Below, piece by piece: positions 36,185 to 43,310 of a DNA stretch of 64,000 bases; positions within the stretch are counted from its first letter, which is position 1; each line of letters opens with the position of its first letter. The DNA is from Pseudomonadota bacterium (lineage in GTDB: Bacteria; Pseudomonadota; Alphaproteobacteria; Rhizobiales; Rhizobiaceae): NCBI GenBank assembly GCA_023451735.1, contig JAEXYH010000055.1:13261-77260 (forward strand), in the 5' to 3' direction. A program made the translations under genes and the position numbers. The notes under the pieces are model-generated. The model searched no databases. It was not told the origin of the DNA and was given only the letters and a program-made list of their open reading frames with translations.

Positions 36185-38527
36185 CTATCTCGGCAGCGCA
36201 TAGGCGATCACGTAGTCGCCCGGCTTGGTGCCAACCGACCCATGGCCACCGGCGACGATGACGACGAACTGGCGGCCGTCTTCGACCGCATAGGTCATCG
36301 GCGTCGCCTGCCCGCCGGCCGGCAGCCGGGCTTGCCACAGCTGTTTGCCATTGGTGAGGTTGTAGGCGCGCAGATAATCATCAACCGCAGCCCCAAGGAA
36401 GGCGACGCCACCCTTGGTGATCATCGGCCCGCCGATGCCCGGCACGCCCACCTTGAAAGGCAGCGGCAGGGGCGTCATGTCCCGCACGGTACCGTTGCGG
36501 TGCTTGTAGGCAATCTCGCCGGTTCTGAGATCTGCACCGGCGACATAGCCCCATGGCGGCGCCTGGCAGGGGATTTGCAGCGGCCCGAGGAACGGCCCCA
36601 TGAACACGCCATAGGGTGCGCCGTCATTGCGGTTGAGCCCCTGTTCCGATCCTTTCTCGTCCTGTCCCTTCGCCGGAATGTCGGCGCGCGGCACCAGCTT
36701 CGAGGTAAACGCCAGATAGGTCGGCATGCCGAACATCACCATCCGCTCTGGATCGACCGCGACAGAACCCCAGTTGAACGTGCCGAAATTGCCGGGATAG
36801 ACGATCGTGCCGTTCAGCGAAGGCGGCGTGTACTGGCCTTCATAGTTCATCTGCTCCAGCCGGATGCGGCACACCATCTGGTCGAACATGGTAACGCCCC
36901 ACATGTCCCGGCCTTCAAGCGTCGGCGGCCGGAAATTGAGCGCCGAGATCGGCTGTGTCGGTGAGGCGTGATCTTCCGGGATCGTACCTCCCGGCGCCGG
37001 CTGTTCGGTGACGGGAATGATCGGCTCGCCGGTGCGCCGGTCGAGCACGTAGATATCGCCCTGCTTCGTCGGGCCGACGAGAGCCGGCACGACCGAGTTG
37101 TCCGCCTTGGTGATGTCGAGCAGCACCGGCTGCGCCGGGACGTCCATGTCCCACAGGTCGTGATGCACGGTCTGGCGCACCCACCGGTCGGCACCGGTAT
37201 TGATGTCGAGCGCCACGATTGACGACGAGTATTTTTCCACGTTTTCCGACCGGCCCATGCCGAGCTGGTCGGGTACCTGGTTGCCGAGCGGGATATAGAC
37301 GAGGCCCAGCTGTTCATCGACGGAGAAGACCGACCAGCTGTTCGGCGAATTGGTCGTATAGGTCTGGCCTTCCGGCAGCGGCTGGGTCTGGCTCGGATTG
37401 CCCGAATCCCAGTTCCAGATCAGTTCACCGGAATTGACGTCGAAGGCGCGGATCACGCCGGACTGTTCCTCGGTCGAATAGTTGTCGTTGACGGCGCCGC
37501 CGATGATGATCTTGTTGCCGACGATCGCCGGCGGCGATGTTGAGTAATAATAGCCGGCGGGATTGTACTTCATCCCCTTTTCGAGATGCAGCGTGCCGCC
37601 CTCGGCAAAGGACGAGCAAACCTCGCCGTTCTTCGCATCGAGTGCAATCAGCCGGGCATCCGCCGTCGGCAAGTAGACGCGTTCGGCGCAGGGGGCGCCG
37701 GCCTGCGCGGCCTGATCCCTGTAATAGCTGACGCCGCGGCAGGTCTGATGTTGCCGGTCGGGATTCATCCCGGAATTGGCGTCGTATTTCCAGATCTGCT
37801 TGCCGGTCGCCGCATCGAGCGCGATCGCCAGATTGTGGGGCGTGCAGAGATAAAGCGCATTGCCGACCTTCAGCGGCGTCACCTGATAGGTGGTTTCGCC
37901 GACATCGTCCGGCAGTTTCACGTCGCCGGTCTGGTAACGCCAGACCTCCTGAAGACCGCCGACATTGTCGACGTTGATCTGGTCGAGCGGCGAATAACGC
38001 TGGCCATAGGGCGTACGACCATACTGGTGCCATTCGCCATCCGGCACATTGCCGCCGAGCGCGGGTGCTGCGGCGACTTTTTCTTCCGGAAGATCACCGC
38101 TCTGGTCAAGCGGATCGAAGAACATCGAGACGACGGCGATGACCACCGCCAGCGCCACCGCGACGGCAAGCGGCTTGGCGCTTGCCCCGTAACGCGCCCC
38201 GGTCGGGCTGAGGAAGCCGAGGGGACGACGGATCCAAGGCGTCAGCAGCCACATGCCGAGCAGGATGATGACACCGCCGCGCGGGCCGAGCTGCCACCAG
38301 TCAAACCCGACCTCCCAGATCGCCCAGGCAAGTGAGGCGACGACGATCACCGCATAGACATGCAGCGCCAGGAGCTTGCGCGCAAGAAGAAGCGCCGCGG
38401 TGATAAGAAAGCCAAGTCCGCAGAGGAGGTAATAGGCGCTTCCGCCGAGCGAAAGAAGATAGGCTCCCCCGCCTGCAAGCGCGAGCCCCATCAATGCGAT
38501 GATGATTGCCGTAATCCGAATAGCCAT
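36185..38527 (-). CDS. gcd: Membrane-bound PQQ-dependent glucose dehydrogenase
   Basis: This quinoprotein of about 780 residues oxidises glucose to gluconolactone in the periplasm and passes electrons to ubiquinone. The first 140 residues hold five helices (ITAIIIALMGLALAGGGAYL onward). The PQQ beta-propeller follows, starting DGEWHQYGRTPYGQRYSPLD and QINVDNVGGLQEVWRYQTGD, with tryptophan-docking repeats such as ALDAATGKQIWKYD and VALDINTGADRWV. PQQ synthesis genes are not in this window. The ATG at 38527 has GAGGG about 6 bases upstream; ATG 38542 is possible, and the frame to 38629 is not supported. The gene is monocistronic, with a weak hairpin behind it. Confidence 0.93.
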   Translation of the reverse strand: MAIRITAIIIALMGLALAGGGAYLLSLGGSAYYLLCGLGFLITAALLLARKLLALHVYAVIVVASLAWAIWEVGFDWWQLGPRGGVIILLGMWLLTPWIRRPLGFLSPTGARYGASAKPLAVAVALAVVIAVVSMFFDPLDQSGDLPEEKVAAAPALGGNVPDGEWHQYGRTPYGQRYSPLDQINVDNVGGLQEVWRYQTGDVKLPDDVGETTYQVTPLKVGNALYLCTPHNLAIALDAATGKQIWKYDANSGMNPDRQHQTCRGVSYYRDQAAQAGAPCAERVYLPTADARLIALDAKNGEVCSSFAEGGTLHLEKGMKYNPAGYYYSTSPPAIVGNKIIIGGAVNDNYSTEEQSGVIRAFDVNSGELIWNWDSGNPSQTQPLPEGQTYTTNSPNSWSVFSVDEQLGLVYIPLGNQVPDQLGMGRSENVEKYSSSIVALDINTGADRWVRQTVHHDLWDMDVPAQPVLLDITKADNSVVPALVGPTKQGDIYVLDRRTGEPIIPVTEQPAPGGTIPEDHASPTQPISALNFRPPTLEGRDMWGVTMFDQMVCRIRLEQMNYEGQYTPPSLNGTIVYPGNFGTFNWGSVAVDPERMVMFGMPTYLAFTSKLVPRADIPAKGQDEKGSEQGLNRNDGAPYGVFMGPFLGPLQIPCQAPPWGYVAGADLRTGEIAYKHRNGTVRDMTPLPLPFKVGVPGIGGPMITKGGVAFLGAAVDDYLRAYNLTNGKQLWQARLPAGGQATPMTYAVEDGRQFVVIVAGGHGSVGTKPGDYVIAYALPR

Positions 38528-38643
38528 GAGCACCCTCGTCATGTCTGGAGAAAGCGGCAGAAGATCCTCTGCACGCCTACACTCTTTCGACTTGGCCGTC
38601 CGGTGAAAATCCAAACCAGTCCAAAGCAAGGCGTAAATTAGGC

Positions 38644-38668
38644 GGAACAGATGGAAAGGACAGAGGTT
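38644..38668 (+). promoter_or_regulatory. EcfG-like promoter (GGAAC-N16-GGTT) before the GST gene
   Basis: GGAAC at 38644-38648 and GGTT at 38665-38668 match the stress promoter except for the first -10 base. It lies about 115 bases upstream of the GST start, between gcd (divergent) and the GST gene. Confidence 0.55.
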
Positions 38669-38784
38669 GGGGCGTTGAAAGCAGCAGGATTATACCAAAA
38701 CCCAAGATCAAGATCCGGGCTGCGGCCTTGAAAAGCACCCTTGGCCCCTATCTGCCTTCGAATAACAAGGAGTCCTTGATCCGC

Positions 38785-39510
38785 ATGCCTTATGAACTTT
38801 ATTACTGGGACGGCATTCAGGGCCGGGGAGAATTTGTACGCCTGGCATTGGAAGACGCCGGCGCCAAATATGTCGACAAATGCCGCAGCTCCACCGGCAC
38901 GCAGGCGATGATGGAATTCCTGAAGGGAAGCCATGGCCATGATCAGATGCCGTTCGCCCCGCCCTTCCTGAAAGATGGAGATCTCGTGGTCTCCCACGTC
39001 GCCAATATCCTGTCCTATCTCGGCCCGAAACTCGGGCTGGTTTCCGACGACGAGAAAAGTCGCCTGATTGCCAACGGACTGCAGCTGACGATAACGGATT
39101 TCGTCGCCGAGGTGCACGACACGCACCACCCGATCAATACCGGCGATTATTACGAGGATCAGAAGGCAGAGGCAAAGGCCCGCTCGGCGGCATTCATCAA
39201 AGACCGCATTCCGAAATTTCTCGGCTATTTCGAGCGGATGATTTCGGTCAATCCGTCAAATGACGGTTTTATTGTCGGCAATGGCCTCACCTATGTGGAC
39301 CTGTCGCTGTTTCAGGTCTTGGAAGGACTTCGCTACGCCTTTCCGAAGGCAATGAGCGCTATAGAAAGCGACTACCCGCTGCTTTCTGCTCTTCGTGGAA
39401 AGATCACAGACCGGCCGACTATCGCAGCCTATCTGAAGTCCGAGCGGCGTCTGCCATTCAGCGAGTCCGGGATTTTCCGTCACTATCCCGAACTCGACCT
39501 GAACGGCTGA
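38785..39510 (+). CDS. Glutathione S-transferase family protein
   Basis: This 241-residue cytosolic GST has an N-terminal thioredoxin-like domain (YELYYWDGIQGRGEFVRLAL, MPFAPPFLKDGDLVVSHVAN) followed by an all-helical C-terminal domain (PKFLGYFERMISVN, GNGLTYVDLSLFQVLEGLRY). The arrangement YYWDGIQGRGEF with the catalytic Tyr near the start recalls alpha/mu/sigma-like GSTs. The SNAIL/TRAIL-like substrate motif appears as SHVANILSYLG. It may conjugate glutathione to electrophiles formed in oxidative stress. The start is ATG 38785, with an AAGGAGT a little distant upstream. A stress-type promoter precedes it, and sodC is directly convergent with only 2 bases between the stops. Confidence 0.85.
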   Translation: MPYELYYWDGIQGRGEFVRLALEDAGAKYVDKCRSSTGTQAMMEFLKGSHGHDQMPFAPPFLKDGDLVVSHVANILSYLGPKLGLVSDDEKSRLIANGLQLTITDFVAEVHDTHHPINTGDYYEDQKAEAKARSAAFIKDRIPKFLGYFERMISVNPSNDGFIVGNGLTYVDLSLFQVLEGLRYAFPKAMSAIESDYPLLSALRGKITDRPTIAAYLKSERRLPFSESGIFRHYPELDLNG

Positions 39511-39512
39511 GT

Positions 39513-40028
39513 TTATTCGATAACGGCGCAGGCGAGCCGTTTGCCGGCATTACCGGATGGCTGACCCGAATAATCGTCCGGATTGGCATGGATCATCAGC
39601 GCCTTGCCCTTGATCGCACTGTCACCGTCTTCCAGCGTAACGGCCGTGTTGAACACTTGCGCCCTGAGCGTGCCGTCGGCCGGCACATACTGGTTCGGCA
39701 TGTCGCCAGCATGCTGGCCTTTTGCCGTAAGATAACCGTGTTCGGCATTTGTGGGATTGAAGTGCCCACCTGCCGATTCATGGCCGGTTGTATGATCGCA
39801 GGTCCCAGTCTGATGTACATGGAAGGCAACCCACTGACCGGCTGGCAGTCCTGCGATCTCGACAGCGATCATAACGCCCGCCTTGGTACCGGTAAGGTCT
39901 GCTGTACCGATCTCCTTGCCATCCGCGCCGACAAATCTTGCTGCTCCCTTGGAAGCGTCCTGGCTCATCGCCATGCCTGGGAAAGCTATAGCTGTAGCCG
40001 CGAAAGCTGCGGTGAGAAGATATTTCAT
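39513..40028 (-). CDS. sodC: Superoxide dismutase [Cu-Zn]
   Basis: This 171-residue periplasmic Cu/Zn SOD turns superoxide into oxygen and hydrogen peroxide. A signal peptide is evident (MKYLLTAAFAATAIAFPGMA, about 20-22 residues). Metal ligands lie in FHVHQTGTC (copper histidines, plus the disulfide Cys), HESAGGHFNP and EHG (zinc and bridging histidines) and LMIHANPDDY. The partner Cys and the electrostatic-loop Arg are in GKRLACAVIE. It is 29 bases behind the ECF sigma gene on the same strand, so the two probably form an operon under the sigma factor's own promoter. Confidence 0.95.
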   Translation of the reverse strand: MKYLLTAAFAATAIAFPGMAMSQDASKGAARFVGADGKEIGTADLTGTKAGVMIAVEIAGLPAGQWVAFHVHQTGTCDHTTGHESAGGHFNPTNAEHGYLTAKGQHAGDMPNQYVPADGTLRAQVFNTAVTLEDGDSAIKGKALMIHANPDDYSGQPSGNAGKRLACAVIE

Positions 40029-40057
40029 GTTGTTCTCCTGATTTATAGAACGGGACG

Positions 40058-40564
40058 TCAGCCCGCTTCCTCGCCCAGTTCCTGCAGGATCTGGTGGCGC
40101 GCCCGGTTTAGCCGGCTCTTTACGGTGCCGACGGCACAGTCACAGATCACCGCAGTCGCCTCGTAACTTTCACCGAGGATCGCCACCAACGTCAGCACTT
40201 CTCGGTAATGCGGTGGAAGTTTCTGCAATGCACGCTGAACCTCCCGCGCACGGGCTGCCGATTCCTGCGAGGCTGCGATAGGCGTATCACCCGAAACGTT
40301 CTCTTCAAGCCCCGGCGCTTCCCGGCCTAGGATTTTGGATCGCGTGTAGAATGTGTTGCGCATGATCGTGAAAAGCCACGATTTCAACTTCGTACCGCGC
40401 TCGAATTTGTCTAGATTGGCGAGCGCCTTCATGAGCGTTTCCTGCACCAGATCGTCCGCATCCGATGGATTGCGGCAGAAGGTACGGGCAAATGCGCGAA
40501 GAGCCGGTATCAGCCTGACAATATCTTGACGAGCAGGGTCACCGTTCAACTGTGAGTCAGACAC
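40058..40564 (-). CDS. EcfG-type ECF sigma factor
   Basis: This 168-residue sigma-70 family protein has only regions 2 and 4. Region 2 reads IPALRAFARTFCRNPSDADD, LVQETLMKALANLDKF and LKSWLFTIMRNTFYTRSK. Region 4 reads LPPHYREVLTLVAILGESYE and ICDCAVGTVKSRLNRARHQI. The wording is close to EcfG/RpoE2-type general stress factors of rhizobia, which are held by NepR-type anti-sigma proteins and freed by PhyR. An exact EcfG-type promoter lies upstream on the same strand, suggesting autoactivation. sodC follows as a probable operon partner. No PhyR gene is in view, so it may be an additional EcfG copy. A NepR-like small gene lies 560 bases away on the other strand. Confidence 0.88.
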   Translation of the reverse strand: MSDSQLNGDPARQDIVRLIPALRAFARTFCRNPSDADDLVQETLMKALANLDKFERGTKLKSWLFTIMRNTFYTRSKILGREAPGLEENVSGDTPIAASQESAARAREVQRALQKLPPHYREVLTLVAILGESYEATAVICDCAVGTVKSRLNRARHQILQELGEEAG

Positions 40565-40611
40565 CGTTGCCTACCTCTCCTTACTCATCAGGGCTGAATT
40601 GACGGGTGGCA

Positions 40612-40637
40612 AACGCATGCATTCGCAATTTGGTTCC
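40612..40637 (-). promoter_or_regulatory. EcfG-type promoter, exact, of the sigma factor gene
   Basis: On the minus strand GGAAC (40637-40633) and CGTT (40615-40612) are 17 bases apart. It lies 48 bases before the sigma gene ATG and is divergent from another exact site at 40666. Confidence 0.85.
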
Positions 40638-40665
40638 GAAAACTTCAGGCCAGTTCTTGCGCGGC

Positions 40666-40691
40666 GGAACAAAGGCCGGCAGCCACCCGTT
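40666..40691 (+). promoter_or_regulatory. EcfG-type promoter, exact, of the 68-residue gene
   Basis: GGAAC at 40666-40670 and CGTT at 40688-40691 are 17 bases apart, 38 bases before the ATG of the small gene. With the site at 40612-40637 it forms a divergent promoter pair. Confidence 0.85.
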
Positions 40692-40729
40692 TTTAATTCA
40701 CAGCCACACGATTATGAGGAGTTAATGCC

Positions 40730-40936
40730 ATGGGCTTGAACAACAGTTCGCCGAACGCGACACACCAGGAAAATAACCACAAGCAGACCGAAGAATCCGC
40801 ACGCACCAAGGGAAAAAAGCAGGATCTGGAGGAGCAGCTGAATGAGGGGCTGGAAGATACCTTCCCCGCAAGCGACCCCGTGGCGACCAGCACGACCGCT
40901 ATTCCCGCCGGCACGCCCAAGCCGCCGAAACACTGA
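40730..40936 (+). CDS. Small conserved stress protein with FPASDP motif
   Basis: This 68-residue, very hydrophilic protein has a Gln/Asn/Lys-rich first half (THQENNHKQTEESARTKGKK) and a C-terminal segment LEDTFPASDPVATSTTAIPA that I recognise as recurring in small rhizobial proteins of unknown function. It is probably disordered and cytoplasmic, with no signal or membrane stretch. GAGGAG lies 8-13 bases before the ATG. An exact EcfG-type promoter lies directly upstream and a terminator hairpin is 18 bases behind the stop, so it is a complete single-gene stress unit. No function is known to me. Confidence 0.82.
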   Translation: MGLNNSSPNATHQENNHKQTEESARTKGKKQDLEEQLNEGLEDTFPASDPVATSTTAIPAGTPKPPKH

Positions 40937-40954
40937 ATTGCAGCCATGATCCGG

Positions 40955-40983
40955 ATAGGCGGCCCAGACCAAGGGTCGCCTAT
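40955..40983 (+). terminator. Terminator hairpin behind the 68-residue gene
   Basis: An 11-bp stem (ATAGGCGGCCC against GGGTCGCCTAT, one G-U pair) with a 7-base loop is followed by TTGCGTGTTTGT. Confidence 0.65.
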
Positions 40984-41126
40984 TTGCGTGTTTGTATTCA
41001 TCTGTGACATTTTCGGGATTTCCGAAGGGGACGATCTTGCTGTATGGAAATCTAATGTAGGCTCCGGATACGGTTGCCGGATTTTTTCCGCAATCGAGTG
41101 ACAGAAGATCGGCATCAGAGGTCGGG

Positions 41127-41297
41127 ATGACGAAGGAAAATGCTCAGCTCGATGAGCAGGAGGCAAGAATGGGGCGCCGCGTGAATGGCAAAGTCTCGGT
41201 TCTGCTGACGGAGATCGAAAAGGAAGAGGTTCCCGATCGCCTGCTCGAACTTGCCCGCCAGCTCCAGAGTGCGCTTAACGAAAAGCTCGAGCGCTGA
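41127..41297 (+). CDS. NepR-like small protein (possible anti-sigma factor)
   Basis: This 56-residue gene opens at ATG 41127 with AGAGG 5 bases upstream and ends at TGA 41297. After a short acidic start (MTKENAQLDEQEARMGRRVN) comes a helix, then EKEEVPDRLLELARQLQSAL. NepR anti-sigma factors have the same plan: a helix, a conserved E-x-VPDR turn and a second helix LLxLL-x-QL. NepR binds EcfG-type sigma factors and is titrated by phosphorylated PhyR. Here the EcfG-type gene is 560 bases away, which supports the idea, but the first helix (GKVSVLLTEI) is less like NepR than the second. I see no clear stress promoter of its own. Confidence 0.65.
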   Translation: MTKENAQLDEQEARMGRRVNGKVSVLLTEIEKEEVPDRLLELARQLQSALNEKLER

Positions 41298-41331
41298 TAT
41301 CCGACTTCGGCCATTTCGCCATCGATAGGGC

Positions 41332-41661
41332 TCACCGCTGCATCGGCACGATCGTGTCGATCCTGACGCGGCCGCTGACGACGCCGCGCTCTCCCTCACT
41401 GGGAAACCGGCCACTTGTTTCCTCTATCACAGAATAGAGCTTCTCGTTTCGGAAAGCGCTTGCCTCTTTGGTCGAGTTTCCTTCCGCCGGCGACGCATCG
41501 ATTTCGGTAAAATCGAGTTCTGCCTCGCTTGCAACGATGCGGGCGTCACCTGAGGTTCGCGCCCGCACGATGACTTCGCCGTGGGACGGGGCGTTCTGCC
41601 AGTTCGGATCGTCGCTTGCAGCCAAGGGCACAAGGCGAAAGATCTTCAAGCTCTCTGACAT
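41332..41661 (-). CDS. Conserved hypothetical protein, stress-island member
   Basis: This 109-residue soluble protein of unknown function has no signal peptide or membrane segment. Readable stretches are LKIFRLVPLAASDDPNWQNA, GEVIVRARTSGDARIVASEA, NEKLYSVIEETSGRFPSEGE and VVSGRVRIDTIV. The mix of beta-type segments (VIVRARTSGDARIVAS, RVRIDTIV) suggests a compact folded domain. The start at 41661 has a GGAGG about 8-12 bases upstream. An EcfG-like promoter (GGAAC-N16-AGTT) precedes it by 27 bases. It faces the NepR-like gene, 34 bases between the stops. Confidence 0.72.
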   Translation of the reverse strand: MSESLKIFRLVPLAASDDPNWQNAPSHGEVIVRARTSGDARIVASEAELDFTEIDASPAEGNSTKEASAFRNEKLYSVIEETSGRFPSEGERGVVSGRVRIDTIVPMQR

Positions 41662-41687
41662 GTTGTTTTCCTCCGGTATGTCGAGAC

Positions 41688-41712
41688 AACTTCCATGCCT
41701 CTCTTCCGTTCC
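41688..41712 (-). promoter_or_regulatory. EcfG-like promoter (GGAAC-N16-AGTT)
   Basis: On the minus strand GGAAC is at 41712-41708 and AGTT at 41691-41688. It differs from the consensus only at the first -10 base and lies 27 bases before the 109-residue gene. Confidence 0.55.
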
Positions 41713-41761
41713 GTTGGGATCGAATGTGAAGGGGAGCGGGTTTCCGTTGACCGCCTCCTAT

Positions 41762-42081
41762 AGCCAGTAGCGAACACAACGGAGCGCAACGGCTGAAGAC
41801 CCGATGGCGACGACAAGGACGATGACTGAACTCTTCAAGCACAGAGCCATCACTGGATGCCCGCCTTTCCGCCGTTTTCAGACCGTCGCTCGTCACAATA
41901 TCACTTGAGATGGCACGCTTCGTGCTCGGCCACAGAAACCAAGGGAAAGGATGCGATAAAATCTGCTCAAGAAAACGCTGCAGAAGGAGCCGAAGACCAA
42001 CACCCTGCTGGTTGATCTCGCCGAGAATACCGTCAAAAAACGGCCGCAATGCGAGGCTCGATTACTCTGACCGTTTGAAGA
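41762..42081. other. Gap without a recognised gene
   Basis: About 320 bases. A short frame at 41956-42070 reads LLKKTLQKEPKTNTLLVDL and onward to a TGA at 42068-42070 but lacks a start codon (a TAA stands just before it), so it could be the end of a decayed gene. An ATG-started 34-codon frame near 41804 has no ribosome site. Nothing else is evident. Confidence 0.35.
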
Positions 42082-42105
42082 AAAGCCCGGACTGCTCCGG
42101 GCTTT
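42082..42105 (-). terminator. Terminator of the 83-residue gene
   Basis: A perfect 10-bp stem, AAAGCCCGGA and its complement with a CTGC loop, lies 9 bases behind the stop at 42115. On the minus strand it runs into TTTTCTTC. Confidence 0.85.
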
Positions 42106-42114
42106 ACATTGGCA

Positions 42115-42366
42115 TCAGCGATAGGAAACTGGTCCTATCCCTGTACCGGGTGGCTGCATCACAGCAGCGATCTCAATGGGCAGCATATTGCCGTTGAGGC
42201 TTTGGCATCGGAAAATGCGGCTGTCGCGCCCGCCACGGGTTGAAAGGCAGGTTCGGGCCGCATCGAGAGCCAATTCGTAACTGTGATAGAATGACGCGGA
42301 TTGCACGCCATCGATAACATAGACCCATCCGGTCGCATGAGGCATTATATCGCAGTAGTTGTGCAT
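42115..42366 (-). CDS. Small hypothetical protein, DUF2188-like
   Basis: This 83-residue protein begins MHNYCDIMPHATGWVYVIDG, continues with VQSASFYHSYELALDAARTC and ends LPIEIAAVMQPPGTGIGPVS. The pattern G-W-x-Y-x-x-D-G followed by a Tyr/Ala-rich helix resembles the short DUF2188 fold, in which a small sheet packs on one helix; this is only a likeness. The ATG at 42366 has AAGGAG 9 bases upstream, and the frame open to 42462 is excluded by the promoter position. An EcfG-like site lies 28 bases upstream, and a good terminator follows. Confidence 0.7.
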   Translation of the reverse strand: MHNYCDIMPHATGWVYVIDGVQSASFYHSYELALDAARTCLSTRGGRDSRIFRCQSLNGNMLPIEIAAVMQPPGTGIGPVSYR

Positions 42367-42393
42367 GACGAATGTCTCCTTCCCGTTAGCCGG

Positions 42394-42418
42394 AACAGAG
42401 CAAGCGCGTAAAAGTTCC
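42394..42418 (-). promoter_or_regulatory. EcfG-like promoter (GGAAC-N16-TGTT)
   Basis: On the minus strand GGAAC (42418-42414) and TGTT (42397-42394) precede the 83-residue gene by 28 bases. The plus strand also reads GGAAC at 42392-42396, because the site is flanked symmetrically by GGAAC and GTTCC. Confidence 0.55.
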
Positions 42419-42490
42419 ACCCTTTCGGGAAGATTTCTACCAACAGGCTGCGGCATCTTCACGTGAGGTTGCAGTTTTTAATATTTCCTC

Positions 42491-42515
42491 GGAACTTTTC
42501 CGCAGCGCATGAGTT
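42491..42515 (+). promoter_or_regulatory. EcfG-like promoter (GGAAC-N16-AGTT) of the DUF2934 gene
   Basis: GGAAC at 42491-42495 and AGTT at 42512-42515. Transcription would begin near 42521, so an ATG at 42509 cannot be the start of the following gene and the ATG at 42542 fits. Confidence 0.55.
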
Positions 42516-42541
42516 TGGCGATTTGGGCAATGGAGACGATG

Positions 42542-42931
42542 ATGGCGGCTTCTCAGGAAAACTGGATCAAGCACAGAGCTTACGAATTGTGGGAGCAGGA
42601 GGGCTATCCTTCCGGCAAGGACATCGAGCATTGGGAACGGGCGAAGCTGGAATATGCGACGCTGAAGCCGACGGCCAGGGATAGTGAAACGTCCAAGCGC
42701 GGCGTTTTGGCCAAGGCTGCAAAGCCGGCCGCAGGAGAACCCGCCAAGAACGGCGCAGCGAAAACGACGGCTCCCAAGGCATCTAAAACCGCCGCACCCA
42801 AGGCGGCGAAAAAGACGGATAAGCCGGCATCGGCAGCCAAGGCCGATAACCCGGCAAAACTGCCCGCTGCCGCTGCTGCGGTGAAGCCGGAGCAAACCAA
42901 GAAGCAGCCCAAGAAAGCGGCCGCCGAATAG
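42542..42931 (+). CDS. DUF2934 protein with histone H1-like Lys/Ala/Pro tail
   Basis: This protein of about 129 residues starts with a DUF2934 motif (ENWIKHRAYELWEQEGYPSG, then KDIEHWERAKLEYATL). A long low-complexity tail follows from about residue 50, built of Ala, Lys, Pro and Thr (KTTAPKASKTAAPKAAKKTD). The tail resembles histone H1-like bacterial nucleoid proteins and probably binds nucleic acid, which is inference. I take ATG 42542, with GGAG 6 bases upstream and downstream of the likely transcription start; the in-frame ATG codons at 42509, 42530 and 42539 are less suited. DUF2934 proteins are common in rhizobial stress regulons. Confidence 0.82.
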   Translation: MAASQENWIKHRAYELWEQEGYPSGKDIEHWERAKLEYATLKPTARDSETSKRGVLAKAAKPAAGEPAKNGAAKTTAPKASKTAAPKAAKKTDKPASAAKADNPAKLPAAAAAVKPEQTKKQPKKAAAE

Positions 42932-43310
42932 GCTCTAGCGTCTGAGCCGACCTTTTTAGCGCGAACGATACAGTGGCCGGCGACTCCTGTCGCCGGGCAA
43001 ATCTCTTTGTATGTTTGTATTGGATGAAAGACATGGGTTCGACGATCGGCGTTAACGCAACTCCCCCCAGAAAGTCTCACCGGCCGTCCCACAGATATGA
43101 CCGTCACCGCGCCCACGCAGTCTTCCGCCTCCCGCGATCCCATAAGCGAAAAACTGGCCACGGCCACATCGCGCCCCTCGATCACGCGATCTTGCGGGAG
43201 CTAAGCAGATGAGCGCTTATGTTTCCATTGAACCGCATAATAATCTCTACCCCCGGCGGCGGAATCGCGTAGGCTTGGATTCTGTCGCGGCCCAGGGGGA
43301 AAGTGCCAAG
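42932..43310. other. Gap between DUF2934 gene and glgA, with a hairpin
   Basis: An 8-bp stem-loop CCGGCGAC-TCCT-GTCGCCGG lies at 42977-42996, possibly ending the DUF2934 message. A 35-codon frame from 43097 (MTVTAPTQSSASRDPISEKL...) has no ribosome site. I see no clear promoter motif for glgA. Confidence 0.4.
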
